A DNA stretch of 64,000 bases, from assembly GCA_008638375.1 (NCBI GenBank), contig CM018032.1, positions 4,932,501 to 4,996,500 on the forward strand, written 5' to 3'. The notes beneath the pieces are model-generated. The model ran no database searches, was not told the origin of the DNA, and worked only from the letters and a program-made list of their open reading frames with translations. The translations under genes were made by a program, and so were the position numbers. Positions 12,155-23,817 of the stretch are shown here, in pieces. The first letter of the stretch is position 1. Every line of letters starts with the position of its first letter. The stretch comes from Nyssa sinensis. Its lineage: Eukaryota; Streptophyta; Magnoliopsida; Cornales; Nyssaceae.

Positions 12155-12652
12155 TAGGGTTGGTAACAGGGCAGGGGACCCCTTAACCCCGCCCCACGAA
12201 AAAAAGTCTCTCCTCAAACTCGTTTAAACCCCATGATAAGCGAGGTAGGTCCCCATCAGGGTCCCCATTTAGTTTTAAATTATTATTATTTTATTTATTT
12301 TATTAAATTAATTATAATGAACACATTTCAAAGAAAATATTATATGTATTAAAATAAGAAATATGCATGTTAATAGAGAATTAGAATGACATTATTTTCT
12401 TTTTTAAACATATAACTCTCTCAAGTTTTTATAAACTTTTAATAGGTGACTAAAAAAATATTATTATAAACATTGACAATCTAGCACAAAACACTTTTAT
12501 TATTTTATTTTCTATAATCGGGGCGGGGCGGGGTGCCTTCTCTCCAAACCCGTCCCAAATCCTAATGGAGTGTAGAAAGCTTTTCCTAAACCCGTACCAT
12601 TAGGGACGGGGTTGGCCGGTTCCCAATAGGGCGAGTTAAATTGTTATCCATA
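12155..12652. mobile_element. Non-autonomous hAT-type MITE with 8-bp TSD
   Basis: Termini are TAGGGTTGGTAAC on the left and, on the reverse strand from the right, TATGGATAAC: imperfect TIRs. Flanks are CACGGGAG (12147-12154) and CATGGGAG (12653-12660), an 8-bp TSD with one mismatch. Both subterminal regions are G/C-run-rich (GGGGCGGGGCGGGG at 12521) around an AT-rich centre, as in many plant hAT MITEs. It has no coding capacity. Confidence 0.65.
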
Positions 12653-12728
12653 CATGGGAGCGGCTACCTTATTTACTATTCAAGAAATAAGGTTATAATT
12701 TATTTATATTGCCTCGGAGTTAAAATCT

Positions 12729-14290
12729 GTAAAGACCCTGAAATTTTTTTGATTGCAAAATATATATTGATGATAGTGATAATAATGATAATAATAATAA
12801 TAATATAAATTTTAATTAAGAAATTAAAATGTCAAGTGAAAAGACTAAGAGGGGCATGGAATTGAAAGATGGGTAAAGAAATAAGGAGGGATAAGAGAGA
12901 CACACATACACACAATTACGTAAAACAGAGAAAGTGAGGAAGAGAAAAGAGAGAGAAAAAAGATAGGACAATTAGGGTTTTGAGAAATTCTTGAAAACTC
13001 TTCAAGAATTGAAACTTTTTTTTTGGAAGATTGAAGGAGAACAAGGCTCACTCCACCTACAAGCACCATTTGGGATTAGAGATTTTGAAGATTCTAGTCA
13101 AAATCATCAAGAACAAAGCTAAGGTTTCTACCACAAAGTGAACTTAGGTATAGGACTTGTGTAGATAGATTCATCATGCCATTAAATTATCTTTCGTTCT
13201 AGAATTGTTCATTTTTACATATTAGGGCATATCTTGTATGTGTGTTAGAAATTCATGTATTGGTTGTATTTCTACCATGAAATGATTTGTTTTTGTCTTG
13301 TCTTTCTACAAATGTAATTTCGGTTAAATGCAAAAATGATTGATTAGTGAAATCATGAAATATGTTTACTTGTACTATACTTGATAATTCAAATTGCACA
13401 CTACGTGTTTGTGAAAATACCTCAACATATGCTTGATGTGGATTTATGATAATTAAATGAAATTACTTGAATGTTTAACCTTATTGATGAACATATGATG
13501 AATTTTGAATATAAATGTGAATCATAAGCCTTTTAAAATGTGAGAATGAAAACTTAGAAAGTAATGAACATGGGACTAGAATTGGGGCACATCAATTGTG
13601 TGATCTCGAGCGTGGTGAGATTACGCTTATCCGGGGTTTGATTTGGTGTTCAGGATAGTATCCCCTATCGGCTTGTGAGCCATAAACCCGCACGAGTAGT
13701 CGTATAACTCCATTGGGTTAGTAGACCGTAAAACACACAAGGCTTACCGGGGGCTGACTAGGAATATAGTCTTGGGATTGAGACTTGAGAGAATGGAATG
13801 AAAACTTTGAATAATTGGAAAAACTCTAATAAATGTGATCCTCAGTTGTGGAGTTATGTATATTGTTCCTCTTGATGATGTTTCCTTTTGATGGTTTCCT
13901 ACGTTAACATGTGTGAGCTTAGTTATTTTTTTAATCCTTGCTTGTTAATGATGCATGCTTGATGAGCGCTTGATTGTCACTACATGTGCACAAACATACA
14001 TGTGACATCACATTTTCTAACCTCCATTTAGACTTCTCCTACTAGGGTTGTTGTACTGACCCCTACTAGATGCAAGAGTTGGCAATGAGACAACCTCGAA
14101 TTGAAGAACCATCTTGAAGTCATTTTTGGAAGACTACTACTGGAACATTTTTGGACACACTCCTACTTGTGCAATTGTGTTAATGTCTTTTCTCTTGGAA
14201 AATCTTGTTTTGTATCTAAATATTTTGTAGGTAAACTATATTTTGTACGATTTCAGGTCACTTGGATAAATAAACTTATTGCCATACAAC
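12729..14290 (+). repeat. LTR-like repeat (possible Ty3/gypsy solo LTR)
   Basis: It begins TGTAAAGACCCTGAAATTTT, resembling the TGTAA..ACCC(T/C)GAAA start of plant chromovirus LTRs. It continues with a (TAA)n run at about 12784-12803, then GAGCGTGGTGAGATTACGCT, TATCCCCTATCGGCTTGTGA and CACTGACCCCTAC-like text, phrases I associate with large gypsy LTRs. No coding frame and no clear right terminus or TSD was found, so the end is approximate. Open frames at 12845-13069 (-) and 14101-14331 (+) are not supported as genes. Confidence 0.3.
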
Positions 14291-15575
14291 ACAATTTCAT
14301 ATATATATATATATATATTAAAATAATGTGAACACAAAAAAAGAAGAAGACAACTGATAAGCACATGGAGATAAAGTATAGGAAAACAAAAAATTTCAGA
14401 AATAAAAAGGAATTTTATAATTTAAAAAAAAAAGTTAAAAAAAAAGTTTTTAGTAACAAAGAACTAGTACTTAATTTACTTGCAGGAAAGAAAAATTAAA
14501 TTACGTGTTATTTATTTTTAAATAATTTTAGTACTTGTAATTCTTTTATATTAATATATTCTTGTCGCTTTAGGCCTCAAATTCCTTTGAGCTGATCCTG
14601 AAACTTTACTTGTAGCAAATGTCACATTACATAGTTTTTTTAAGTCTGGCCAATCGTTTGGGTTGATGGTAATAAATCCCTACTAACTCAATCCCCTTAC
14701 CCCTACGGAAACTTGAACCTTAATCTTTTTTCTTAGAATGAGCAGGAAATGCCATTGAGCCTGGCCCACTTCAACAAATGTTATAATGGCTAAAGCCCCC
14801 AATGGCTGAGTGACATTTTGTGCCTCTTATTTTTTAGAGGTCTCAGTTTCAAATTTTTTCAAGTGAGAATATTTGATGTTATGTATATTTCTCAGTCATT
14901 GGTTAAGATTGTAACTAGTATGGACATGTTCTTCCTAGCTATGGAATGAGTTTGTTTGTAAAATTGTACTTGTAAATAAACATTCATTCCATTGGTAAAA
15001 AAACTCAAAATAATGGACATTGATGGATAATGAGATATCTACTTTTTTTTACTTGCTAATGTATTTAGGATTGAGATAAATTATTAAGTAAGAATAACTA
15101 AGTAATGTATTAACATTTTAGCAAAAGTATGCGACATGTAAAATTGCTCAACTAAGGATAAAAGAAAAATGGAAGAACTAAGCGTAAATCTTGATATAGT
15201 TCATTACTTTTAAACATAAATCTTAAAGTCTATAAATCAATATAGGTATACATGCTCCAAAATTTTGAATCACATCAATAGGTTAAAATGTTCAATTGCA
15301 TTGGAATTCAAATATGCCTTTGAACATTCGTGTATATAAGTAGCCTATTTAATGACCTTAAGCATGAGTTAAGAATTTGTTAGACAATAACTCATGAAGC
15401 TCAAATATATTTAAGTTGTGCATAAGATTTAGCATGTAAAGCACATGCATAAAATGAATTTGTTAGATTCATGCATATTCAAACAAATACACAAACTATT
15501 TCTAAGTTATGACATTCATAAGCTCCTATTAACAGAAAAATGAGACTGATATAAGGTCGTGATATTTAGGATGCA
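14291..15575. other. Intergenic, no gene seen
   Basis: AT-rich, with a (TA)n run at about 14300-14318 and poly(A) stretches at 14420-14450. No coding signal on either strand. Confidence 0.4.
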
Positions 15576-16351
15576 TCCTTGTTATAATAATATAAAACTC
15601 ATATGGATGCATATTTTTGGAAGTCTTTCATGAATAAACAAATGTAATAAGCATAAAATTCATGAATGAATTTATGCTTAAATATTTAACCGTATAATTG
15701 GTCCCTTGAATTGAAGTTTATAACATATACTTAAATGTGATCTAGCCATGCAACCTAGAAGTCGTACTTGTTTAATCTTGAAACATGTTGTAAATCAAGT
15801 AGACAATATAACAGATGAAGTAACAATGTAAATCAGTCAACTAGATCAAGAAAAAGATGACTAATACTTGGAAGGTTCAAGCATATGAATAAATCCATTT
15901 CAAAGTTCAAGCATCAAGCCAAACTCAAGCAAGTGGATGCACTCAAGCCCAATGAATCCTTGTAATAACAATGTAAAACTCATATGGATGCATATTTTAG
16001 GAAGTCTTTCATGAATATACAAATGTAGTAAGCATAAAATTCATGAATGAATTTATGCTTAAACACTTAACCATATATTTGGTCCCTTGAATTGAAGTTT
16101 ATAACATATACTTAAATATGATCTAACCATGGAACCTAAAAGTACTTGTTTAATCTTGAAACAGGTTGTAAATCAAGTCAGGTTGTAAATCAAGTAGACA
16201 ATATAATGGATGAAGTAACAATACAAATCGGTCAACTAGATCAAGAAAAAGATGACCAATACTTGGAAGGTTCAAGCATATGAAGAAATCCACTTCAAAG
16301 TTCAAGCATCAAGCCAAACTCAAGCAAGCGAATGCACTCAAGCCCAATGAA
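15576..16351. repeat. Two-copy tandem duplication (381 and 395 bp)
   Basis: Copy 1 is 15576-15956 and copy 2 is 15957-16351. They share the full text from TCCTTGT through CTCATATGGATGCATATTTT, GGTCCCTTGAATTGAAGTTT and CACTCAAGCCCAATGAA. Copy 2 is longer mainly because it contains a 17-bp internal duplication at 16162-16178/16179-16195. No coding frame; probably part of a larger repeat. Confidence 0.9.
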
Positions 16352-17936
16352 TCAAGTGAAGTCAAGTGAAGACTTTAATTTAATTTTTTGTTACTCTTGA
16401 GTGATTTATGATTGATCCAAAAATGGTCTAAGACATGGATAAAAACTAGCCAAAAAAGTTTGCCCAAAGTGGCTCAAATTGATGGTCAAAGTAGGCTAAA
16501 AATGTCCCAAGGCATAGACTAACGATAGGCCAAATATTCTATCTAAAATAGTCCAAGGAAATGGCCAAATATGGCCTTGAATAATGACTAAAATGTATCC
16601 TAATAAGGTGCCCAACATGACTTGGTATAATGGCCAATAATGGCCTAAAAGGGGCTCCAAAAGGCGGTGTCTAACATGAGAATATATGACCTTGAAGTGG
16701 CCTTGGAAGGCAAGTCATGGCATGCCAATGACATGTCTTAGGGTTGCAGGCGTGCGCGGTAAGCGCAGGGCGTGCGGTAGCAGGCACGTGGGAAGGAGTG
16801 GCAAGGCGCACAGGCGCACGCGCTCGTTGAGGGGCCCGAGCGCGCTCGCGGCTGGATGCGCTAGCGGCCAGGTGTGGGTTGCCTGTGCTGGTCTGCCGGG
16901 CCTTGGCCTAAATCTGATTTTTTGACATTTTTGTAACCATTTCAATTTATTTCATCACCAAACTTAGTGTGGGAACCTATAACGTGTAAAATGACCATTT
17001 TACCCCTTTTCCTTTATTTTTTGACCTTAAAGTGATTTTTGGACTAATTGGCCCCTATTTTCATTTCTTTACTTTTCTTTTTCCTATTAATTCATTTGAT
17101 CCCTTACTTAAAAAATCTAGACATGCTCTCCCACTCCACTTAATCTAGTTGCTATTCTTGAAAAATTTTTCCATAGTCTCCTTTGTTTATTAACCATTTT
17201 CCTCATCCCATTTACCAACAACAACACCTAATAGAATATTTATTTGCACAATTCTATAATTCTAATATCCATAATCATAAATAACTACTTGGAGCTCCAT
17301 GCTCCTCATGCATATCCAATACATAATTCTACACAATCCAACATAAAATTTAAGTTTACAACTTACACAAAGTTTAAGTTTTAAACATGAACTAAACTTC
17401 ACAAGACTTATGTTCCTACATACAAAATATGGCCCTTAGGCCAAATACATTTCAAATCCACTTTTCTCTCCTTACTTTAAAACTTTTTTAAGTCTCATAT
17501 GCCTGGAGCCTCATTTGAAAAATGTTATCCCATGCAAGGTAAGCGGGACGACTTGTATGATATAATGCTAAACAAAGAATAAAGGTAAGTCGTAGTATGT
17601 GCAAAGTGAACATTTGTAAGTTATAAACCTTCCAATTCATTAATGCAATGCAATGACAATATGCATGACACACATATGTAACTCTATACCCAAACCATGT
17701 CTCACTTCATGGTCCGCCCCCGTCAGCACGTAAATATTGTTCATTTGGCCAAATTTTGAGTTTTTCACCACAAGATCTACATACTCATAATGCATAGCAC
17801 CATAGTGCTCAACACACACCATGTTTTCAAAGATTCAAAGTATGTCAATATGCCTTGATTTTACCATGCAATTTCAATAAGGCATTTTATCAAACACATA
17901 GAGTGTGCCTTGAATTATGCATCATACACTAAAAAA
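16352..17936. other. Repeat-like DNA with a GC-rich island
   Basis: 16400-16700 is a run of imperfect short repeats built on TGGCCAAA/GGCCTAAAA. It leads into a strongly GC-rich stretch at 16740-16915 full of GCGC, GCACGCGC and GGCGCACG motifs, unlike the surrounding AT-rich DNA. Similar GC islands occur inside some plant LTRs, but no LTR end can be placed. The open frames across it on both strands (16686-16925 and 16715-16945) are composition artefacts. Confidence 0.35.
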
Positions 17937-18059
17937 TTCATAACTTTCAACTTACAAAACTTCATCTACATGAATATAGGCTATAATACAATCAATTATA
18001 CATATATTCATGTTACATGTTCACAACTTTACCAAATTCTTAAAGAATACACAAGTACA

Positions 18060-18067
18060 CAAAATAC
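18060..18067. repeat. hAT element left TSD
   Basis: CAAAATAC, identical to the 8 bp at 22615-22622 on the other side of the element. Confidence 0.85.
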
Positions 18068-18684
18068 CAATGTTCTCAGACCCAGCCCGTTCATCGAACA
18101 GGAAAACTGTCTGGGTTACGGGTTACCGGTTACCGGTTTAATCGTCGGGTCAACCGGAATCAAACCATGATGTCATAATTATGTAATTAATAAATTTAAT
18201 AATACATATTATTAATATTTTAAATTTAAAAAATTATACAAAAATTACTAAAAATTATATAAATTTTTTTTACAAAATATGAATTTTCTTAATATATAAA
18301 ACTTCAAGAAAAAAATAAAAAAAAATATAGTAGACATACTTTATTACAATGTTGAAAGTTGAAACTTCATTTCCATTCTTCCATAATAGCAAAAGACCAT
18401 AACAAAAATTATTTTAACATCCAATCCAAGCATAATCCAATAATTTAGTCTTCAACTACATGAAAAAAAAAGATACAAACACTAATAATTATGCATAAAA
18501 TAAAATAAAATATCACATGATACAAATATATAATACTGGAGTTTCAAAGTTCAAATTTCAAGGATTTAAAATTTTAAATACAATTCAAAATAAATTTAAC
18601 ACATAACATAGTTGATAGTTCTTAAAATAAAATAAAACAACAGTCCTCAAACATCATTGTCTTTTAGTTTTTGCTTAAGTCTTT

Positions 18685-21335
18685 TCAAAAGCCTTTACGT
18701 AACCAATCATCTTTATCATTGACATTCTCTCCATTGTTTCTAGGCCCTTCATCATTGTTGCCATCACCTTCAAATCCACCAAATGTTTCAAAATTGAGAT
18801 CTTCATCAATCCCCACAACCACATCACCATCACCATCATCATCTAAAATAGTAAAAAATGAAATAAGTGATTTTATTATATATGTTGATTCTTGAATCTT
18901 AATACAAAGAAAATTTTAATAGTAAGTTACTAACCTTCTCTTGGGTGACGGCGTTGTTTTTTACTTCTTGGGATTGAACTTTCATCATAGAGCATTTTTT
19001 TCAACTCATCATAATCAAGTAATGTACCATCATCCTCTTCCTCAACGATCCAAAATTCAGTTCTGTCAATACATTCAATGTCAATTGGATCATAATTTTT
19101 CTTCTTATAAAAATGCCTAAAATAAATAATTAAAAATATAGTTAATAATTCTCTAATGAATAATCAAATAAAAAAACATATATTTAGAAATACATAAGAA
19201 TCATTTACCTATTTTACAACCGCAAATTAGAATGAATATATACAAGATCATTAAGCCTTTGATGCTTCAACCTATTTCTTTTCTTTGTATGAATACGTTC
19301 AAAGACACTCTAATTTCGTTCACAACCAGAAGAGCTACTTGTTTGCCCAAGGATTCTTATTGCTAGTTTTTGCAAATTTGGAACACTATGACCGAACATT
19401 CTCCACCATTCATCTTAGTTGCATGAAAATTGAAAAAATAAAAAAAAGTAAGAACATAAGAAATGAATATATTAAGATTACCATTATTAAAAAATAAAAA
19501 TACATTAATAATTTAATAAACTTACCAGGTTGGGTTTTCTTGCAATTAGAAAGAGCAAGATCTTTTCCAAAACTCTCCAAAAGATCCCGAAACAATCTAC
19601 TCTCATTCAACAACTTTGTCTTGCTACAAGTGGCTTTGGAATCAATGACATCAAGAAAACTTGCCATCACCTCGGGTTTGTTGCAAAATGTTGCTTGATC
19701 ATATTGGAAAGCCGGATTCAACCAATAAGCAGCTGCATGGATATTTTGACGTAATTGCCTATCCCATCGTTCTTTGAGTATTTTTGTATAAGGCTTGTAA
19801 CATATCTTTTTATGCGTGAACAACTTCTTAATTCTCAAACGTGCCCTATACATACCCTCGTAGACATATCCCATTGACGGCTTAATATCCCCATCAACAA
19901 TACGCAAAAGCCTCATGAGTGGTTCCACAATTTTCACAATGATCAAGCAATCATTCCAAAATTTACCATCTAGAATAATATCAATAACTTCTTTGCCTTT
20001 CATATCTTTTGCATATCTTGAATCAACAAAATTTCTACTAGTTACCAAAGCCTTCAAGTCATGCATGTGGTTATAAAGGCTATGCAAAGCAATGAATGTG
20101 GTGGCAAAACCAGTTGCTTTTAGGCGAATAATTTCTGTCCAATTCTTTTTTTTCCTCAACAAAGCCAACAAGTACACATGATTGTAAATAAACTTTGTTA
20201 TCTTGGATGCCTTATTTGCAAGTTCAACAATATGCTCTAACTTTGCAAGATCGCTAAAAATCAAATTTAAATAATGTGCCGCACAAGGAGGCCAATTGAT
20301 AGTTGGATAATTCTCATTCACCATCCTCCTTGCAGCAACATAAGCTGATCCATTATCTGTCACCATGTGAACAATGTTACTCACCCCCACCCACTCAATC
20401 ACTTCTTGAAGCAATTTAAATAAGAGAGAAGCATCCTTCACAACATCTAAAGCATCAATAGATTTTATAAATATGGTTCCCTTAGGACAATAGACAAGAA
20501 AGTTAATCAATGTCCGATGTTTACCATCAGTCCAACCATGACCCATAATAGAACATCCAGTAGTTTCCCAAATACTCCTCATAGAGTCAACAAATAGTTG
20601 CATTTCTTTCTTAGAATCCCTCAACAAGTTAACCCGAATATCATGATAAGTTGGAACCTTAAAGCCTGGACCAATTGCAATTGCGGCATCAAACATAGAT
20701 TGGAAGTATACAGAATTTAAAGCATTCAGTGGAATGCAAGTGTCGTACACCCATCTAGCAACAGACATGTGTGCCCTCCACACAACTTCTTTACTTACAA
20801 GAGCACTCTTAATAGTCGGTTGGGAACTTGGAGTAGTCCTTGGAGCAAAATAATCATTAACATGTGTCTTCCCCTTCCCCTTTTGTGAAACTCCTACATT
20901 ACTTCTATTCCTACTACCACCACATTCATTGATTGAAATCCTCCTATTCCTAGGTTGAGGTATTTCTTCAACCTCCACATCTTCATCCATATCACCTTCA
21001 AATTGTGAAAGACTAGGGCCAAATGAATTTTGGAAATCATGCACTTCTTCCCCTTGTTTTCTCTTATTAGAAATAGATTTTAAAGATTGCTCCATTTGAA
21101 ATTTAACATCTGCAGGGACCTTTTTACATGGCCCAATTTCTCCTTTTACCCCAGCTAAGTGTTGCTTCATCCTATTAATTCCTCTACCTTTAATGGTCTT
21201 TGTGCAATATAAGCATGTATAAGTCTTTTTTCCATCCGGGGCATATCCTTCACTTACATGTCCCCATGCAATATCAAATTTTTCCCTTGCGGATTGTGAA
21301 GAATTGGCAGTTGAATTTTAAGCAGATGAAGACAT
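18685..21335 (-). pseudogene. hAT transposase pseudogene (BED, DUF659, hAT dimerisation)
   Basis: Four exons fit on the minus strand: 21335-19526, 19413-19209, 19116-18935 and 18842-18685. All splice sites are GT-AG and the phases join exactly, giving 785 codons including the stop. A BED zinc finger lies at residues 41-70 (C41, C44, H59, C70). A DUF659/transposase core follows, with GHGWTDGK, VTDNGSAYVAA and CAAHYLNLIF. The C-terminal dimerisation region starts QPDEWWRMFG, continues SSSGCERN and KKRNRLKHQRLNDLVY, and ends in an acidic tail. Breaks are TAA at codon 6 (21320-21318), TAG at 19312-19310 where the family has Trp after CERN, and TAA at 19216-19214 after NLRL. A downstream Met (21170) would bypass only the first and loses the zinc finger. 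Otherwise the frame is open, which suggests moderate age. Confidence 0.88.
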
Positions 21336-21915
21336 TATAAGCAAGCTACAAAACAAGTGACAAAATATGTGGTTCTATATTTAAAATAAATTCAGCTAAA
21401 GACTAACTCAACTTAGCCAAAATTCAGTTAAAAAATTGCATGAAATTTGAGATTCTAAATATACCAACAAAAAAAAATTGTAGCCAAAATTACAATACAA
21501 AATTCAGCCAAAATTCCACCAAGCCTATTACTTCCCAACAAAAAAAAAAAGAAAAAAAAATTGTAGATAACAAAGAAACCCTAGAAACATTGTAACAAAT
21601 TAGGTAGAGATTGCTATGACAGAAACGAAAGAACGGCAGAGACATACTGAGATTACAGATAAAACATTGCTATAAGATCAGAAAAATATGAGATATTAAC
21701 AAAGGTAGAGATTGCTATGACAAAAATGAAATTCTATTCAAAAAAAAAAAAAAAAAAACAAAGTTCAAATTTTTTTCTGTAGAAGTCAGATAGTTTTACA
21801 ATTTACACACAGATCAGAGGTTGAATCAACCAAACCATAAAATAAAATTAAATAAAAGGAAAGGAAAATTGAAAAAGAAAAGCAGGTCTTGAAACTAGAC
21901 AAGGGAAATACAAAT

Positions 21916-22392
21916 ACCTTTAGATTTCAATCGATCGACGAACGGATGAAGAAGGAAGGTCTGGTCTGGGCTAAAAATCGATCGATGAACGGACGAAGGA
22001 GGAAGGACGAACGACGCTGACGAGTCGAGGGTCACTGTCGCCGTGCGGTGCGAGTCGCCATCGCGCCGAGTTCTGGATCAACCGATCAAGTGATGAAGTG
22101 AGAAAGAGAAATGATTGAGTGAGAAATGAGGGAGGGTTTACCGATTTACCTTTAGATTTCAATCGATCGACGAACGGATGAAGGAGGAAGGTCTGGTTTG
22201 GGCTAAAAACCGATCGATGAACGGACGAAGGAGGAAGGACGAACGACGCAGACGAGTTAACGGTCACTGTCGTCGTGCGGTGCGAGTCGCCATTACGCCA
22301 AGTTCTGGATCAACCGATCAAGTGATGAAGTGAGAAACAGAGAAAGAGAAATGACTTAATGAGAAGAGAAATGAGGGAGGGTTTACCGATTT
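21916..22392. repeat. Tandem duplication upstream of hAT transposase
   Basis: Copy 1 is 21916-22147 (232 bp) and copy 2 is 22148-22392 (245 bp). Both begin ACCTTTAGATTTCAATCGAT and end GGGTTTACCGATTT, and are nearly identical. They contain CGATCGA, GACGAACGGA and GGACGAACGACG motifs. The location 0.6-1 kb upstream of the transposase start suggests a duplicated promoter or 5' leader within the transposon. Confidence 0.85.
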
Positions 22393-22419
22393 ACGTTGGT
22401 TTTAAATATAGCGGTGAAC

Positions 22420-22614
22420 TGGTGTGAACCGGTGACCCAGTGACGGGTCGAACGGTTCATCGGTTGAATCCCCCGGTTCTGCCGGTTTGCCATTTTTAGA
22501 ACGGTTTTGAGTTTGGAACGGGTTTGTGGGTTCGACCGGACCGTTCCTTGGACCGGTCGACGGTTCAACCGGTTGAACCGTCCAGTCCAGTCCGGTCCGG
22601 TTTTGAAAACATTG
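22420..22614. repeat. hAT right subterminal CCGGTT repeats and TIR
   Basis: Many copies of CCGGT/ACCGG in both orientations, including a 16-nt near-palindrome CGGTTCAACCGGTTGAACCG around 22561-22580, lead to the right end. The left end (18110-18165) has fewer. Such motif clusters are the usual transposase-binding sites of hAT elements. Confidence 0.65.
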
Positions 22615-22622
22615 CAAAATAC
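22615..22622. repeat. hAT element right TSD
   Basis: CAAAATAC, identical to 18060-18067. Confidence 0.85.
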
Positions 22623-23570
22623 TAATACATTGAACAATCCATAACTTTCAAATTACAAGACTTTGCCTATATGAACATAGGCTATAATGCAATCAATTAT
22701 ACATATATTCATTTTTTACTGAACTATTTTTTTTAAAATTTTATTTTGAGTTAAACACGAATCTATTGAGTGTGGTCAATAAACCAAACCAAATACCTAA
22801 CAAATTAGAAAATCTGTTTTGGACTTAAAATAACGACCAATAAATCGAATCTAATAAAGCCTAAATACGAATTCAACTTTTTTGTCAAAATGGATAGTAA
22901 TTTAGTGACATTATGTATTCATTTAAAAAAAAGAAAAGTAGAATTTAAATTTTTGTAAATTTGGAGAGAAGAGGAGTTTGTATAAATTTAATATCATCTA
23001 CCTTAACAATTGACTAGTGTTTAAGGAAAAAAAAAATCAACTTCACCACTTTTTCTTCATCAATGAACATGGTTCTCCTCTCCTCATGTTCATCAGTTCA
23101 TGTAACCTTCCTCATCTTTTATCTTTTCCCTGACCTTCACGGCGGTTAACCGCTACCAAACACCTACTCACATTGAGCTACAGAGGCAGCCACAACCACC
23201 ACCAAACACCCCCACGTCGAGCAACAGAAGCTTACAACCACTCATTACCAACCCAAATGTTACATATCATATCCACCATTATTAACCACCAAATTGAAGA
23301 CGTAAATTCCCCTTCAAGTTTGATAAACTTTTAAACCCAAAACAGAACTATGTCAATGGTAAAATTTCCTTATGTCATGCTCAGTATTTGAGTTGAACTA
23401 GGGCTTGTTTGGTGGTAACTTTAACATTTTATTTTTTTGTTTGTATTTGAATTTATAAAAGTTGTCTTGAAAAATGTATGGTCAAAATTTTAAAACTGAT
23501 TTTATATTATACTTGTTTTTAAAACTCATAAAAATGCAATAAAAAAATTCAAATTGTTATCATTAAAAGA
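22623..23570. other. Intergenic, no gene seen
   Basis: 22640-22712 repeats host sequence present at 17937-18010 on the other side of the hAT element. 23040-23300 is less AT-rich with ACCACCACC-type text but no open frame. Nothing recognisable as a gene. Confidence 0.4.
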
Positions 23571-23817
23571 AAAACCCCTAAACACCCACTAACTTATCTT
23601 CATTTTAAAAATTTGAAACTCGTAAAAGTGCATTAAAAAAAAAAACCCAAACACCCACTAACTTATCTTCATTTTAAAAATTTGAAATTCATAAAAGTGC
23701 ATTAAAAAAAAACCCCTAAACACCCACTAACTTATCTTCATTTTAAAAATTTGAAATTCATAAAAGTGCATTAAAAAAAAACCCCTAAACACCCACTAAC
23801 TTATCTTCATTTTACGA
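23571..23817. repeat. Minisatellite-like tandem repeat, about 4 copies of 68-70 bp
   Basis: The phrase AACACCCACTAACTTATCTT starts at 23581, 23649, 23719 and 23788. It is followed each time by CATTTTAAAAATTTGAAA (TACGATG in the last, truncated copy) and separated by variable A runs. Copies 2-4 are almost identical. Confidence 0.9.

Larger units (their letters stand above)
18068..22614 (-). mobile_element. Full-length hAT transposon (4,547 bp), BED/DUF659 type
   Basis: It is bounded by a perfect 8-bp TSD, CAAAATAC. The left end reads CAATGTTCTCAGACCC and the right end, reverse complemented, CAATGTTTTCAAAACC, giving TIRs of about 16 bp. Both subtermini are dense in CCGGTT/AACCGG motifs. A transposase-derived gene runs leftward (21335 to 18685), preceded by a tandemly duplicated segment at 21916-22392 that probably includes its promoter or 5' UTR. 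The 8-bp TSD and transposase type place it in the hAT superfamily. The transposase has three in-frame nonsense codons, so this copy is not autonomous. Host sequence resembling 17937-18010 reappears at about 22640-22712, so it inserted into or beside a local host tandem repeat. Confidence 0.9.

Noticed and set aside
16686..16945. Opposed 79- and 76-residue frames in the GC-rich island
   Set aside because: High GC suppresses stops on both strands; Ala/Gly/Arg-rich readings with no family.
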